Shown piece after piece: positions 51,815 to 63,896 of a DNA stretch of 64,000 nucleotides. This DNA is from Paramecium sonneborni (Eukaryota > Ciliophora > Oligohymenophorea > Peniculida > Parameciidae). The stretch lies in assembly GCA_905182985.1 (NCBI GenBank), contig CAJJDN010000046.1, forward strand, positions 113,298-177,297, in the 5' to 3' direction. A program made the position numbers and the translations under genes. Positions within the stretch are counted from its first letter, which is position 1. Each line of letters starts with the position of its first letter. Under the pieces are notes generated by a model. It made no database searches and was not told where the DNA came from. It saw nothing but the letters and a program-made list of their open reading frames with translations.

Positions 51815-53248
51815 ATGAAGTAATAGATAAATTCTAAAGGAAATAAAAAGGGCTTTAGCTTCTGGGGTATTATTGATTAATGTAGACTAAAGAGAAATGA
51901 TTAAAAGGATGATCAAAATTTAAAATACCAAAAAAGCTAACAAAATCATTTAGAAAATGAAAAAATTTATTAGCAGGATAAACAATAGATTAATTAGAAA
52001 AAAAATTAAGAAGAAAGTGAAAATGAAAATATATATATAGAGGATAAGTTAATTAATATATAAAATTAAGATGAAGAAAATTAGATATAATGTAATTCAA
52101 ATTAAAATTCAAATAAGAATGGTAATATGAATCAAGAGTAAAATATATAAGGTATTAAGTCGGATCAAAACACAATTAATAATTCATATAGAAACTATTC
52201 AGATAATATAAGAGATTAAAATAAATAATACAACCAAAAATAAGCTTAAATTGAAAATTAATAATAACAATAACTACATTTAGAAGCTATGAAAAGATCT
52301 GATCCATCTGTATTATAGCCAAGTAGAGAACTATAAAATAACTAAATATAAAATATTTAGAACTCAAAAATTTAAATTATTTAAAATAATAACCAATAAT
52401 TTGCTTAAAAAAATAAATAATAGTTATAATATTCTAATAAAGTATAGCAAAATATAAAAAATTAGGAAGATTATAATTATTTATAAAATACTTCTATTAG
52501 AATTAAACAAAATGATTCATTAATTTAAAGCAACTATGAATCTAATTAAAATAGAAATTAACAGTCTGATTTACATTAGTTTTAAGTATCAAATAAATAA
52601 AATTATTCTAATATAATCTAAAATAATCCAAAAATTAATTGTATTTTAGATTAAGAAAAGGCTAACTATAAATAGGATTATATATTTATTTCATCATAAA
52701 ATTATTATGAACAAATTCCTTAACAAAAGAATATGTAGGTTTTTAAATAAAGTGAAACTAATCAATAAAATTAAAGTTAATCAAGGATATCATTAAATAG
52801 TTAGGAGAGTAATTTAAATGATAATGATTCATTACCCTCTAAAGTAAAAACTATATAAGTTAGATGTTTTTATTGTTAAAATGAAATCTATTAAAAATAT
52901 ACATAATTGTAATGTTAACATTTTTATTGTAATGATTGTTTAAAGGAATTATTGAGAAATTAATCGTTATAAAAAGATCGCATAAGATATTAATGTAATT
53001 GTTCGAAAACAATAAATTTATAATTATTTATTTTTGAAAGAGATAAAATTATAAATTTATTAAATGAGAAATTAAATATAAATTAAATAAATATACTTTA
53101 ATAATAAATCAAGAAATAAAAAACAGTTAAAAATTGTCGTAATAAACATTGTTAATTTTTTGTAATAATGAGAGATGATTTGAATAAAGAATATTTTTAT
53201 TGTCCATTATGTTTAGAGAAACAATATGATGATTAATAAAAGAAATGA
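51815..53248 (+). CDS. Q/N-rich RING-type zinc-finger protein
   Basis: 477 residues, no intron detected. Start MKQQINSKGNKKGFSFWGII. Residues about 40-340 are extraordinarily rich in Gln and Asn (mostly TAA, TAG, AAT codons), prion-like. The C-terminal 140 residues carry a zinc finger: VRCFYCQNEI, then LQCQHFYCNDCLKELL and RYQCNC, a Cys/His spacing of RING or RBR first-RING type, followed by NCRNKHCQFF and FYCPLCLEK, which may form an IBR-like second finger. Probable E3 ubiquitin ligase (inference). Convergent with TELO2, 21 bp between stops. Confidence 0.75.
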
Positions 53249-53269
53249 ATTGTAAATTTGTTAAAAATA

Positions 53270-55179
53270 TCAAATCCCTAAATTTTATAATATCAAATCA
53301 TATAATTATTTAGCTTAAGGATCATCATATTTTAGTGATGATAAAATTTTTTCTAATCTGTCATCAAACTAACCTTTTAAGAGAATAGTAATTTTAAGTA
53401 TGATTCTTAATTTCATTAATACAATTTCAATATTTTTATTTTTTTAAAAAACCAACAAAAAATCAAAAGCTTCTGAAACCATTTTTGTAATATGAAAAGC
53501 ATTCTAACCACAATCTAACATTTTTAAAAGTACTTCTAGAAAATTTAACATTAATAAAGGTTCTCTTGCTAATAATAATTTATGTTTGGATTAAGAATAT
53601 ATTAATAAAGGGAAATAAAAGTGTTCTGTTAATTAATGAAATCTATTAATATATGGTGATACAATTTAAAGTCCTTCATAAGCTCTTTTAGTATGTCCCC
53701 ATCTTTTAGATTATGGTGTTGGTCTAACTTTGATAGCTGATTATTCTTCATTTTTATAAATAGTGCTTATTTATTTAAAGTAAAATGAATCATTTTAAGA
53801 TTTTTAAAAATTGTTATAATTTTCTAATTGATATTTATTTGGATTAGATGAAAGTTCAATTGCTGATTCTCTAATAATCTTCAATATATAAATTCTTTGC
53901 ATTATTGAAATTTCTTCACTAAAATAAACTTCAATTAAATGATCAGTTATTTAAGATTTCATTATTGATAAAGCCACCAATGCTTTTATTCTCATTTCTT
54001 CTTAATTAGCCTTCCAATCTCTATTTAATATTAGAATATCACATAATGTTTATCCATGAATATGAAGATCTAAACTATTTCTAATTAGATATGGAAGATG
54101 TTTCAAAGATTGATCTATCCTAACTTAATCTTCACTTCTTAATGCAAGTATACAATCATAAAGATTCTTTACTAAAAGTAATTATTCATCTTCTTCATAC
54201 TCATTTTCAAAATCCTTAATTAATTAATTTTAAATACATGAAATTCTTAATTTGGTTAAATTATTTAAGTTTCATTTTTTTATTTTATAATTTCATCTTT
54301 TTTTTTATCATTCCAAACTTCCTCAATCTCTTCATCATTAAGTTCATCAAAACCATCTTCTGATTCAAGATTTAATTATTTCACAAAAGCTTTCCATACC
54401 AATATTCCACATTTTCTAGGTATATTTGCTTATGTATTTAATCTTTTTTAAATCCCATCATGTATTATATCATTATTAAATCCATTTGAAATAAATAAAA
54501 CAATTAAATTACTGCAATACAATTAAGTTTTAAAAGAGGCATGTTTAATAAAATTTTTATTACTCCAATTTAGGATTAAACTATCAAACAATTCTTTATG
54601 AATAGATGTTTACTTTGAAATTTCATACAAAATTGATTCAGTGTTTTATTTAACTTTTGCATTTAAAGCAATTTTTAATAATAATTATGAGTTTTCTTTG
54701 ATTATTGATAAATATTTATTATATTCATCTAATCTATTTAAAAGTATATATTTAACAAACTTCTTCAAATATAATGGCTTAATTTGTCTAATTTATTCAT
54801 CAGTTAACTCTTAATGAATAAGTTCATATTCTCCTAATATAATTAATTTGTCATAAATAAAAACTTTAGATTATTTAAGTAATTTTTTATATATATCTTC
54901 AAATTTAATGTATTTACCTTCTGTAAAGTTGGAGCATAATGTACAAATTTATAAATATTCAGTTAGTTTTTCTTCTGTTGGAATTTCAATAACATTTTGA
55001 ATATAAGATTAATCAAATAGATGATAAACTTTTTCAATTTATTCAGTATTCAATTTTCTAAATTTAAAAATAACATTCTTCCAGAATTTAAAACCTTCTT
55101 CAGTTTGAGATATTTCTAATATTTTGTTAGGAATATCATTATTTTCACCATTTAAAAATTATTTAATTTCTATAATCAT
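53270..55179 (-). CDS. TELO2: TELO2/Tel2-like protein (TTT complex)
   Basis: 628 residues, start MIIEIKQFLNGENNDIPNK. All-helical HEAT-like solenoid. The C-terminal Tel2 signature is visible: RIDQSLKHLPYLIRNSLD, EEMRIKALVALSIMKSQITD, QRIYILKIIRESAIELSS, then VRPTPQSKRWGHTKRAYE and LTEHFYFPLLIYSQSKHKLL, which match the conserved 'xxHFFFPLL' block. TELO2 with TTI1/TTI2 and HSP90 matures PIKK kinases (TOR, ATM, ATR). One 23-nt intron at 54215-54237 ends AAG (GTATTTAAAA..TTAAG) and is needed for frame. Starts 22 bp from the SNARE gene start. Confidence 0.85.
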
Positions 55180-55201
55180 AATTATATAATTTAATTTGAT
55201 T
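55180..55201. promoter_or_regulatory. 22-bp divergent promoter
   Basis: All the DNA between the start codons of TELO2 (-) and the SNARE gene (+): only AT-rich sequence. Both 5' UTRs must be a few bases at most, or transcription of each starts inside the other gene. Confidence 0.6.
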
Positions 55202-56101
55202 ATGGCAGCATCTTTGCATATTTAGTTTTATTTAGATAAACTAATGAATATTGATAAAGAATTAGGAGGAACAGCAGCAGCTTGTATAAAATATTTAAAT
55301 TATAAAATAGAAAAAAAAGGTGGAGATGATTTTACTAGTTTAAAGGATTCAATCCATACATTATTATTTTAACTTAGATCTAAAATAGAATAAAAAGCCA
55401 AATATGCTAATGTTTAAAGAAATGTTGAAACAATAAAATTAGATGTTGAAATAAAAGATTTGGTTACAGATGTTGAAAGTTTATTAGATAAGTTGAATGA
55501 AGCTTTGAGAAAATAATCAAAAGATAAAAAAGTATAAAAATTTCTAATAATTAGAAATATCCTGAATAAAATATTTAAGCAAAACAAAAAATATATTCAA
55601 ATTATCGATAATAACTTTATGATTTACAATAATTGTTAGATCCTAATGCAATAATTGATTAATAATAAACTAACAATAGTGTAGAAACAGTAAGTGCTCT
55701 TAAGATGAAATTGATGGATTAAGATGGTAGAAAACCTCCACCATCATAATAAATGACTTAAGAAGAAAAAGATGCAATGTAAAGATGGAAATAGAATGAT
55801 GAATAAATGGATAAATAACTTGATGTTCTTATTGATGGTACTTAACAATGGAAAGAGAATGCATAGAAAATTGGATAAGTAATATTTTAAATTGATTAGT
55901 TAGAAAATTGATCATACAACTAATTAAATAGATAAGTTGACTGTTTAAGTTGATAAAACTAATGAAGAATTAAATAAATAAAATAATTAGTTGAAGAAAA
56001 TTGTGGAAAAATATAGATAACCAAATAAGTTTTGCTTAGATATGGTTTTAATATTCATCCTTATTGGATTATGTGGTGTTATTTATGTAATCTTAAGATG
56101 A
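55202..56101 (+). CDS. Qb/Qc-type SNARE (syntaxin-like, tail-anchored)
   Basis: 283 residues, introns of 23 and 25 nt. N-terminal helical bundle (MAASLHIQFYLDKLMNIDKE, RNVETIKLDVEIKDLVTDVE), a linker, then a SNARE helix: EQMDKQLDVLIDGTQQWKEN, KIGQKIDHTTNQIDKLTVQV (zero-layer Gln), DKTNEELNKQNNQLKKIVEK. A single C-terminal anchor (NKFCLDMVLIFILIGLCGVI) ends in VILR. The RNFC/NKFCLD pre-membrane motif is typical of plant NPSN/SYP7 and related SNAREs. The second intron ends at the second of two close TAGs (25 nt), the only choice keeping frame. Confidence 0.88.
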
Positions 56102-56709
56102 ATTTAATCAATACATGAAAAATATATATAACAAATTATATAATTATTTAAATAATGTTATTTATTATTATAATAACTTTAATAATTCACAAGTTAGACT
56201 ACTTTAAATCACTTACATAATATTTATATACTACCATCACTTTACGATGTAATAATCAATATTCTACTTTTTTTTTAATATGATATCATTTTTCCTTTTT
56301 TTCTTTCTTACATATCCATTCTAAGATGAATATATTTCAATAAGTATTTCAATTAAATATTGATTGATCTTAATTAAATATAAATAGTTTTTAATCACAT
56401 TTTGAAGTTTAATACAAAAAATTAATTAAATTTTTATACTAATTTTATAAGAAGCTTTAAAGTTGGTACTTAATCTAATAATCTAATCTAGTTTGAATAT
56501 AAATTTTAATTGGTTTAATTTTAGGCTTATTTTTTAAAAATTAATATATAAAATTCTTCAATTTAATATATAAAATTCTTCTATTTAATAAATAAAAAAT
56601 CTAAATATTTTGGAAATGTCATGTAAATAAACATGTTTTATTAATAACAATTTTAAATTTCAATAATTGTTAATTGCATTTTAGAATAAATAAAATATAC
56701 ATTAAATTA
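56102..56709. other. Intergenic between convergent genes, nothing recognised
   Basis: About 600 bp of AT-rich sequence with many short A/T runs between the SNARE gene and pseudokinase 4. No ORF, RNA or repeat supported. Confidence 0.5.
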
Positions 56710-58278
56710 TCAAATAAGTTCAGCCATATAGAGCTTAAAATCTTAAAAAGATATCTATATATAAGTTTATAATATACATTTTTTTTTTATAATTTAGAGA
56801 ATTCTGATTCAATTAATTCTTCTTATATGTTAAATTGTTAAAGAAGACTTGTGATAGTTATATTACCTTTTCGATTAGATAACATTCTGAATGTATCTTT
56901 AAGATTATTTTCAGTTAGCAATGATTTCTTATCTGTCAATGCTAGAATATATTCTTAAATTTCAATTTCACCATTACCATCTTGATCAACTCTGGAAAAT
57001 ATTTCATTTACAACTTAAAATGCATCTTCATAGTTTTCATATAATTTTTAATATGCATTCATTAATTCGTATTTAGTGATTTTACCATCCTTATTAGTAT
57101 CAATATCATTAAATGCTTAAAAAAGACTAGATGATTATTCACTAAGGTATTATGTAGACATATATTATAGTATACAATATTGTAAAAAACTCAATTTTTT
57201 TAGTTTTCTCATATTTTGTAAATCAGTTTTAATTTTATTTTCAAATTTCTTTTTTTATTTAATCATCCAATTAGTTTTTGTTAAATTTGATAATTCCATT
57301 CTATTAGATGGATTTACAACTAAAATATTTGATAAAAATTCTTTAGCTTCAGCCGATATTTTATCAAATTACAAAGATGACATATCTAAAATACCTCTTT
57401 TTACATCAGCTTATATTTTTTATACACTTGATCCTTTATATGGTAAAAAACCAGTTAATAAAAAATGAGCAATAATTCCAATAGACCAAACATCTCTTTA
57501 TTTACCTTTAATATGTTATTCACGGAATCCTTCTGGTGCTATATAAGGAGCATTCTATATTGTTATTGGTTCTTTTACAAAAATACTTTTAATATCAATT
57601 AATTTAATTGTTTGTTAATCACTTTCATCATTTAATGCAAAACTATTCAATTATAAATTTCCATGAGTTAGTTTATGTTAATGTAAATAATAAATAACGT
57701 CTATTATTTATTTAATTATTGTGCCAACTATGTCCTCTAACATACCAATTCCATCATTTTTCATATATAAAATACCTCCTGTGTAATTTTCAAATATTAT
57801 TTTATATGTGTCTAAATCTTCATAGATATCAAATATTTTAATAAGATTAGGATGATTCTAAATATTTTTAATAAAAAAAATACTAAATTACGAGTTAATA
57901 GTTAATTGATGTATTCTGAATGTTCTGGAACTGATTTTGGCAATGTTTCCACTATTCTAATTTTACCATTTAAATTGTTCTAAACAAAAGACTAATTTGC
58001 ATTAACTAAAACTATAATTTATGAATACGTATTTTGCTAGGTACTTTTTCATATATAACAGAATAATGTTAAGATATTGCTACTTTATTTAATTTAAGTA
58101 ATTATTAGGGGCAATTAGAAGTTTGTGGTATTTTTTTTTAAGAAAATATTGTTTTTTGATTATTATTTTTAGGTGAAACTGGAGCTGAAGCAGAAGGGAT
58201 TTTCTTTTTAGGTTTTGTATTATTTAATTTTGGATTATTTGATTGAGTCGGTTTTGACACCGCAACACATGATCCCAT
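56710..58278 (-). CDS. Myristoylated CDPK-like pseudokinase with EF hands (4 of 6)
   Basis: 498 residues, start MGSCVAVSKPTQSNN. Lys/Ser/Pro-rich head (KPKKKIPSASAPVSPKN). NGKIRIVETL in place of VAIK, LTHGNLQLNSFAL in place of HRDLKPEN, LIDIKSIFVK in place of DFG; APYIAPEG and QRDVWSIGI kept. EF loops DTNKDGKITKYE and DQDGNGEIEIQE look competent. Introns: 23 nt (N-lobe), 26 nt before NHPN, 23 nt near the C-terminus, all TAG. The N-lobe intron is ambiguous because two TAGs lie close together; the second was chosen for frame. C-terminus FQDFKLYMAELI. 48 bp upstream of the SKP1-like stop on the same strand. Confidence 0.86.
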
Positions 58279-58326
58279 GAAATAAAATTATATAACTATT
58301 ATTTTTAAATAACACTAATTATTCCA

Positions 58327-58828
58327 TCAATTTCTTTTGATAATTGTATCGAATTGCTTTTATATATCTCTTTCTAATTCTGGTGTATATTCAACATTAA
58401 TATTGCATTTTTTTAAAAATTCTTAAGTTGTGCAGCCAACAAATTCACAAGCAAAAGAAGCTAACATTAAATTAGATAAATGATCAAAGCTTAAATCATC
58501 TGCAAATTTTAATATTGTTTATCTTTCCAAAGGTGATATTGATTTTAAGAAATTACATTCTGTTTCATTTAAATAAGTTTCTATTTTACCATTTGGTATA
58601 GGTTTGGGAATTATAGAAATATCACTTGATAATAATTTTTATAGAAACTCTATACTTTTATTTACTATCGAACTTTCTACTTTGATATTTAAAATAATCT
58701 TATTTCTTGGGTTTTCTTGAATAATAATTTAAGATTTTACCTTGAATTTATGAATTTGTTTTACTAAACCTTTATAAAATTGGTATAGGAATGTTAATTT
58801 ATTTATCGTCTGATGTATTTATAAGCAT
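58327..58828 (-). CDS. SKP1-like protein
   Basis: 158 residues. N-terminal BTB/POZ-type half (NKIILNIKVESSIVNKSIEF) and C-terminal F-box-binding helices: ISPLERQTILKFADDLSFDH, LSNLMLASFACEFVGCTTQE then FLKKCNINVEYTPELERDI, paralleling SKP1's 'LAANYLDIKGLLDLTCQ...FNIxNDFTPEEE'. It lacks the usual C-terminal WAFE-type ending (ends TIIKRN), so F-box binding may differ. A 25-nt intron at 58716-58740 ends AAG. Probable adaptor in an SCF-like ubiquitin ligase. Confidence 0.75.
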
Positions 58829-58995
58829 TTTTAATAAATAAATAAAATAATTATAATAAATATTACTATGCTTGTATTTTTATAGAAATAGAGTGGCCCT
58901 ACTTCTTTATTTGTAAATAAATCAATTGTAACAATTATATATACATATCAATCTTTTTTTATCATATTGATTTCAATAAATTAATAATTTTAAGA

Positions 58996-60554
58996 ATGGG
59001 GTCTTGTACTTAGAAACTGAAAAAGGCTAACTAAGAAAATTTATAAAAAAGGCAAATGTAAAAATCACTATAAGTTCAACATTCAAAAAATTAATCGATT
59101 CAAACTCAAGAATCTGTTCAAGAAAAAAAAAAGAAAGAAAAATTTCTTTAAACTGATCAAACTCTTAACATCCATAATTTTATTCTAATTTAAACATGTA
59201 AATTGTCTAAAATATATTCAATTGTATAAAATAACAACAAAGATCATTAAATTTCCCTTTAAGGCAAATAGGTGAATGAAGATTAATAAATAATCCAAAA
59301 TAATCTTACTGGAAGGATTAGATTAATGGAAACAGTACGATTAGATGATAAATAAACTAAATAATACATAGATAATCTATTAGCAAATAGTTTAGTATTT
59401 TTAATATAAAGTATTTTAAGTCACATCCTAACATTTCTTAAATACATGAAATGTTTTAAGACGAAGATTATATTCATATAATTAAAGATTATTGTAGCGG
59501 AGGGAAATTGTGTACATTAACAATAAAATAGGGTTAGGGAATAGAGGAACTTATAGCTTTAAAAGTTTTAGTTCAAATGATAGAATCTATGAATTATCTT
59601 CATATGAAAGGATTAAATCATGGCCATTTGACATTTAATAGTTTTTCAAGAATGGATGAATCAGAAAACAATTATATAAAACTCTCAGATATTAAACCAA
59701 TATTTATTAAACCTTAAACTACATTTGAACATCTACAATTTTTTGCTCCAGAAATAATTGACAATGAATAAGAGTATTCAATTGCAAGAGATGTTTGGTC
59801 ATTAGGTATTATATTTTATAAGCTTTTAACGGGAAATTTACCATATTCAGCTACTTAATCAAGCAAATTAAAATCAGAAATTAAAAAGGGTATTATTTAA
59901 TTAACAGAATTATAATTTGATAAGATATCTTCAAGATCAAAGGATTTGTTAAATAAACTACTTTAATATAATCCATCAATAAGATCTGATCTTAATTCTA
60001 TCATTAAATCACCTTTGTATAGAAAATTAGTTTCTTAAACTAAATAAATTAGTAAATAATCTGTAAATACTTTGACCAATATTAAACCAGCAAATGTTAT
60101 ATAATCATTGTTTTTATAATTTTTAGTTAATTAATTTTGTTAAAACTAATAAAATGAAATTTATTAAATGTTTAATAAATATGATTAGAATGGAGATGCT
60201 AAATTAAGTAAAAATGAAATATTTGAATTAATATATTAATAAACTAGATCAAAAGATTAAGCCCAATAATAAGTTGATTAAATATTTTAATTTATTGATA
60301 CTGATCATAATGGTACAATAGATTGCGATGAATTTATTAGATGTATTGTCGATAGATAAGCTTTAATCACAACTCCTAATTTAAAAGTGATTTTCAAAAT
60401 GTTATCAAATGGTAAAGGATCAATACATAAGAAACGATTCATGTAATGTTTCTAAGTTAATCAAAATTAAACTGATGAAATGTTTGCTTCAATCACAAAA
60501 TCAAAGAGAATCACTTTCAAAGTTTTTTCCAAGACTATGATGTAACTTGTTTGA
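58996..60554 (+). CDS. Myristoylated CDPK-like pseudokinase with EF hands (5 of 6)
   Basis: 510 residues, start MGSCTQKLKKANQENLQKR. TGRIRLMETVR replaces VAIK, LNHGHLTFNSF replaces HRDLKPEN, LSDIKPIFIK replaces DFG; FFAPEII and ARDVWSLGIIFYKLLTG are kept. Two EF loops are good: DQNGDAKLSKNE and DTDHNGTIDCDE. Only one intron was needed, 26 nt at 59395-59420, before SHPNISQ, ending AAG; its position equals that of the DHPN intron of the paralogues. Ends FKVFSKTMMQLV. Divergent from the SKP1-like gene (167 bp between starts). Confidence 0.86.
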
Positions 60555-60599
60555 GTTATATAAGAATTTATACTAATTTTGATTTATTATTTTAATTAT

Positions 60600-61295
60600 A
60601 TGGAAGAACCATTAATTTAGAATGAAGAAATAGAATCAAACATTCCAAATGAAAAAGTCATGACCAGATTAATTAAAGGTGAGTTTAGATTTGAGAGAAG
60701 ACAATATATATTTTTAAATGTAAATACTGTCAATTTAGTAATATAAAGAATAAAGTAATTAGGTATTAACCATATATAACTTGATTGGTCCTATAAATAT
60801 AGAAGCATAGAAATCATTAATATTTTATGAAGATACTAGAGTGCCTTTAAATGATTAAGACTTTACTTTGATGAATTTATTGAATGCTTTGATTGTTGTT
60901 CATTTATTAAGAATTTTCACTTGTTTATTAGGTTTTTTTAGTGTTTCATAGGTATTGAATTATATTCAAAATATATATAGAAATCAGGTTAAATAATGAC
61001 TTATTTTATGATAATGTCAACAGTATGTGTTCTATGTAGAGGAATAATATCCTTATTAATTGTGTTAAATTATACAGCAATAAAAGATACTTGTAATTTG
61101 ATTTTTGGAGGAGGAACTGATGATATAGGAACATTAATGGCAATGTAATTTTTAGTTGTTCTTGTACTCTTTGTTATTGCAGAAATCTTGCTTGCTTTAA
61201 TCTCCTTAATTTAATGTTCAAAAACTAAAGAAGAATATAGAAGTATATATAATTTTATAGTATGTTAGTTTGGATTAAACATAAAGAGAAAATGA
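60600..61295 (+). CDS. Multi-pass membrane protein, unknown
   Basis: 215 residues, start MEEPLIQNEEIESNIPNE. Hydrophobic segments: LLNALIVVHLLRIFTCLLGF, MTYFMIMSTVCVLCRGIISL and QFLVVLVLFVIAEILLALIS, so three or four membrane helices, with a charged tail ending GLNIKRK. Introns: 19 nt at 60720-60738 (GTAAATACTGTCAATTTAG, at the lower size limit) and 29 nt near 60951. Only 45 bp after the stop of pseudokinase 5. No family recognised. Confidence 0.65.
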
Positions 61296-61456
61296 TGAAG
61301 AATTATGAATTGTGTTATGAAGTAGCGATTTGTTAATTAGATGAATGATTATTAAATCTGTTTCAGAATTAGTTTTATATATTTCAATTTCTATTTATAT
61401 TGAAATCAATTATATTTAATTATTTGTATTCGTTTCTCTTTAATATCCTAAAAAGA

Positions 61457-63078
61457 ATGGGAATATGTCATTCATAACCTAAATAAAAAACATCGAAAGG
61501 GGAAGATAACACACTTGGTTGTTAAAATCGTATAGTTTCTTTTAATTTAAATAGCTCCAGCAATAGCTACAAGTAGAAATTCAATGTCCAAAATAATAAT
61601 AGATAAAAACAAATCTCAACAACAAAAACTGTATTTGGAGATCAAAAAGGATAAAAACCAAAATGGATAGAAATCTCCAACAGCTTCCAAAACTCCTTAA
61701 ATCATTACATAAATTAAATAACATATTTTTGATTTTCAAAGTGGGTTTTTTAAAAAATATTCAGCCTTAAAGAATTAAAGTAAATCAATACTATTAACCT
61801 AGAATCTGAATAAGTTTTGATATACTAACACAACATTACTGGATAATTAGCTAGAGTAACGCTTTTATAAATTGATCAAATGGATGATTTAAACTTTTTT
61901 TAAAAACTCAAATTTTACAATTAGGTATTATTTTGATATTATTTTTAGAAATGCTAAAATATCTGTTAAATCATTGAAACTTATAAAGAAAAGAATTTAA
62001 TCTATTTAGTTCAAGAATATTGTAAAGGAGGTACTCTCTCTACTTTAATTAAATAAAAACCTTTAAATTATTAATAAGCAACTTTAATTATCTAATAAAT
62101 TATTATCGCAGTTAATTACATTCATAATTAAAATTTAACTCATTGTCATCTCACAATTGATTCTTTCTCAATTTCAGATTAAAAAAACCTTTATGTCAAA
62201 TTATCAGATATTAATCCTATTTTTTAATCTAATTACTTAAATACAATTGAAGATAAATGGTTAAAAGAAGAAATTTTAAGATATTAATCTCCAGAATAAG
62301 GTAACAATAGTGCTAGAGATGTTTGGTCTATTGGTATCATTTTTTATTAATTATTAACTGGATAAATTTTAGAGATAGAAAAATAATCAAATAAACATGT
62401 TATTATGAATTTAGACAATAAATTAGAAAATATAGAAAATGAAGCAAAAGAAATTCTTTTTAAAATGTTAGATGTTAATCCAGAATCTAGGATTACTTTG
62501 AAATAAATATAAGAGTAATGTTATTTTTTTTAAGCCATTAATTCAAATTCTCTTTAATAATGCATTGAAAATTTGGCTAATGTAAAATAAATGACATACT
62601 TTTAAAGTATTATTCTTTATTTTATGATGGTAACATTTCATACAGAAGAAGTATAAATCTTGACATAATTATTTGATGAAGCTGATAAAGATGCAGATAA
62701 TTAATTAAATAAAATTGAATTAACTAATCTATATAAAGTTATAATACCTGAAGACTAAGATTTTATAAATGAACAAATTGATAGAATTTTCCTATATATG
62801 GATGTTGATTAAAGTGGAAAAATCTCATTGAATGAATTTATTACTGCAGCTGCAAATAAAAGTGATCTCTTGAATGATGATTATCTTCAAAGTTGTTTTA
62901 AATAATTATAAAACTAAAAAGGAGGTATAAGTGCAAAAAGCTTAAAAAGAAAAATAGAAATTGATGAACAATTAGTCAATTAGGAAATTAAGGAAGTAAC
63001 TTATGATTATGTAACAAAATTAATAAACTTTAGATTTACTACCCTCAATTTAAAGAGATTATGTCTGCTCTCCTTTGA
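61457..63078 (+). CDS. Myristoylated CDPK-like pseudokinase with EF hands (6 of 6)
   Basis: 510 residues, start MGICHSQPKQKTSKGED. TGQLARVTLLQ replaces VAIK, LTHCHLTIDSFSI replaces HRDLKPEN, LSDINPIF replaces DFG; the APE/SPE box reads YQSPEQ and ARDVWSIGIIFYQLLTG is kept. EF loops: DKDADNQLNKIE (poor) and DVDQSGKISLNE (good). Four introns: 19 nt at 61631-61649 ending AAG, 23, 24 and 23 nt ending TAG; the last three share position with paralogues. C-terminus YPQFKEIMSALL. The HPNI motif after the third intron is degenerate (KCQNIC). Confidence 0.85.
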
Positions 63079-63255
63079 GTTTAAATAGCTATAATTTCTA
63101 ATTTTATTAATTTATTTTTTTTCTAAAAAACCATAACTCTGACATTATTGTTATCCATTTCAAATAAGAAACCAATCTAATAATATCAATATATCAACCC
63201 TAGAATAATTAATCTTTTATAATTTATTTTAGGTAACTCTCCAAAGGGATAATAT

Positions 63256-63474
63256 TCAAAATCCTTAGAGTTTCATGAATATTTTTAATATTGTAATTTC
63301 CATATCATTAATCCCTTTTATACTAACTAGATGTGTATAAGTTAATTCATAAAATCTATTTTTCAAAACTGATTCTCTAATACCATATATTTTTTTAAAA
63401 ATATACCATAAACCGTTAGAGTTTAAGATAATTTTGAAGGTCAAAATAATACAATTGAACTGTTTAAAGTTCAT
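63256..63474 (-). CDS. Small hypothetical protein
   Basis: 72 residues, start MNFKQFNCIILTFKIILNS, containing YIFKKIYGIRESVLKNRF and ending TILKIFMKLQGF. The IYGIRES stretch weakly recalls the helix of ribosomal protein uS13, but the diagnostic GLRxxxGLPxxGQRT end was not found, so this is not assigned. It could continue through further exons to the left. Divergent from the next frame, with 68 bp between starts. Confidence 0.4.
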
Positions 63475-63542
63475 TTTTATATTATTTTAATCATAAATAA
63501 AACTTAAAATGTAATTTTACTACAATATTAACATATTTTAAA

Positions 63543-63896
63543 ATGAAATTAAAACAAAATTCTTCATTATTATCAATTCTAAATAAATTAAATTCAAATA
63601 GTTGATATTCATGGTAAACTAACTCATAATTTCTTTTCTTTATTTCATAATAATTAGAAAATTTATGGCTTAAATTTTATTTTACAAAATATTTAGAGAA
63701 AATAGATCTTAAATCAATATCTCAACAAATTTAAATATTTTACAATTAAAATTAACTGATGGATTAACTTTAATTAAATATGAAATAATAACCTAAATTT
63801 AAATTTTCTTCAATACCATTGAAATTTTATAGAAACATATATATCAATAATTAAACAATTTTGGGATCGATGAACAAAATTGTTAAATAAAAATGA
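63543..63896 (+). CDS. Possible small gene with an in-frame TGA
   Basis: Start MKLKQNSSLLSILNKLNSNS, then TGA at 63603-63605, then an open frame of 96 codons (YSWQTNSQFLFFISQQLENL ... WLKFYFTKYLEKIDLK ... FYRNIYINNQTILGSMNKI) to TGA 63896. Composition on both sides is gene-like. No short intron removes the TGA. The first part looks like a mitochondrial targeting peptide (inference). It could be a sequence error, a decaying gene, or read-through. Confidence 0.4.

Noticed and set aside
63256..63474. Mitochondrial ribosomal protein uS13
   Set aside because: Only a short IYGIRES stretch is similar; the conserved C-terminal GLR...GQRT region is missing.
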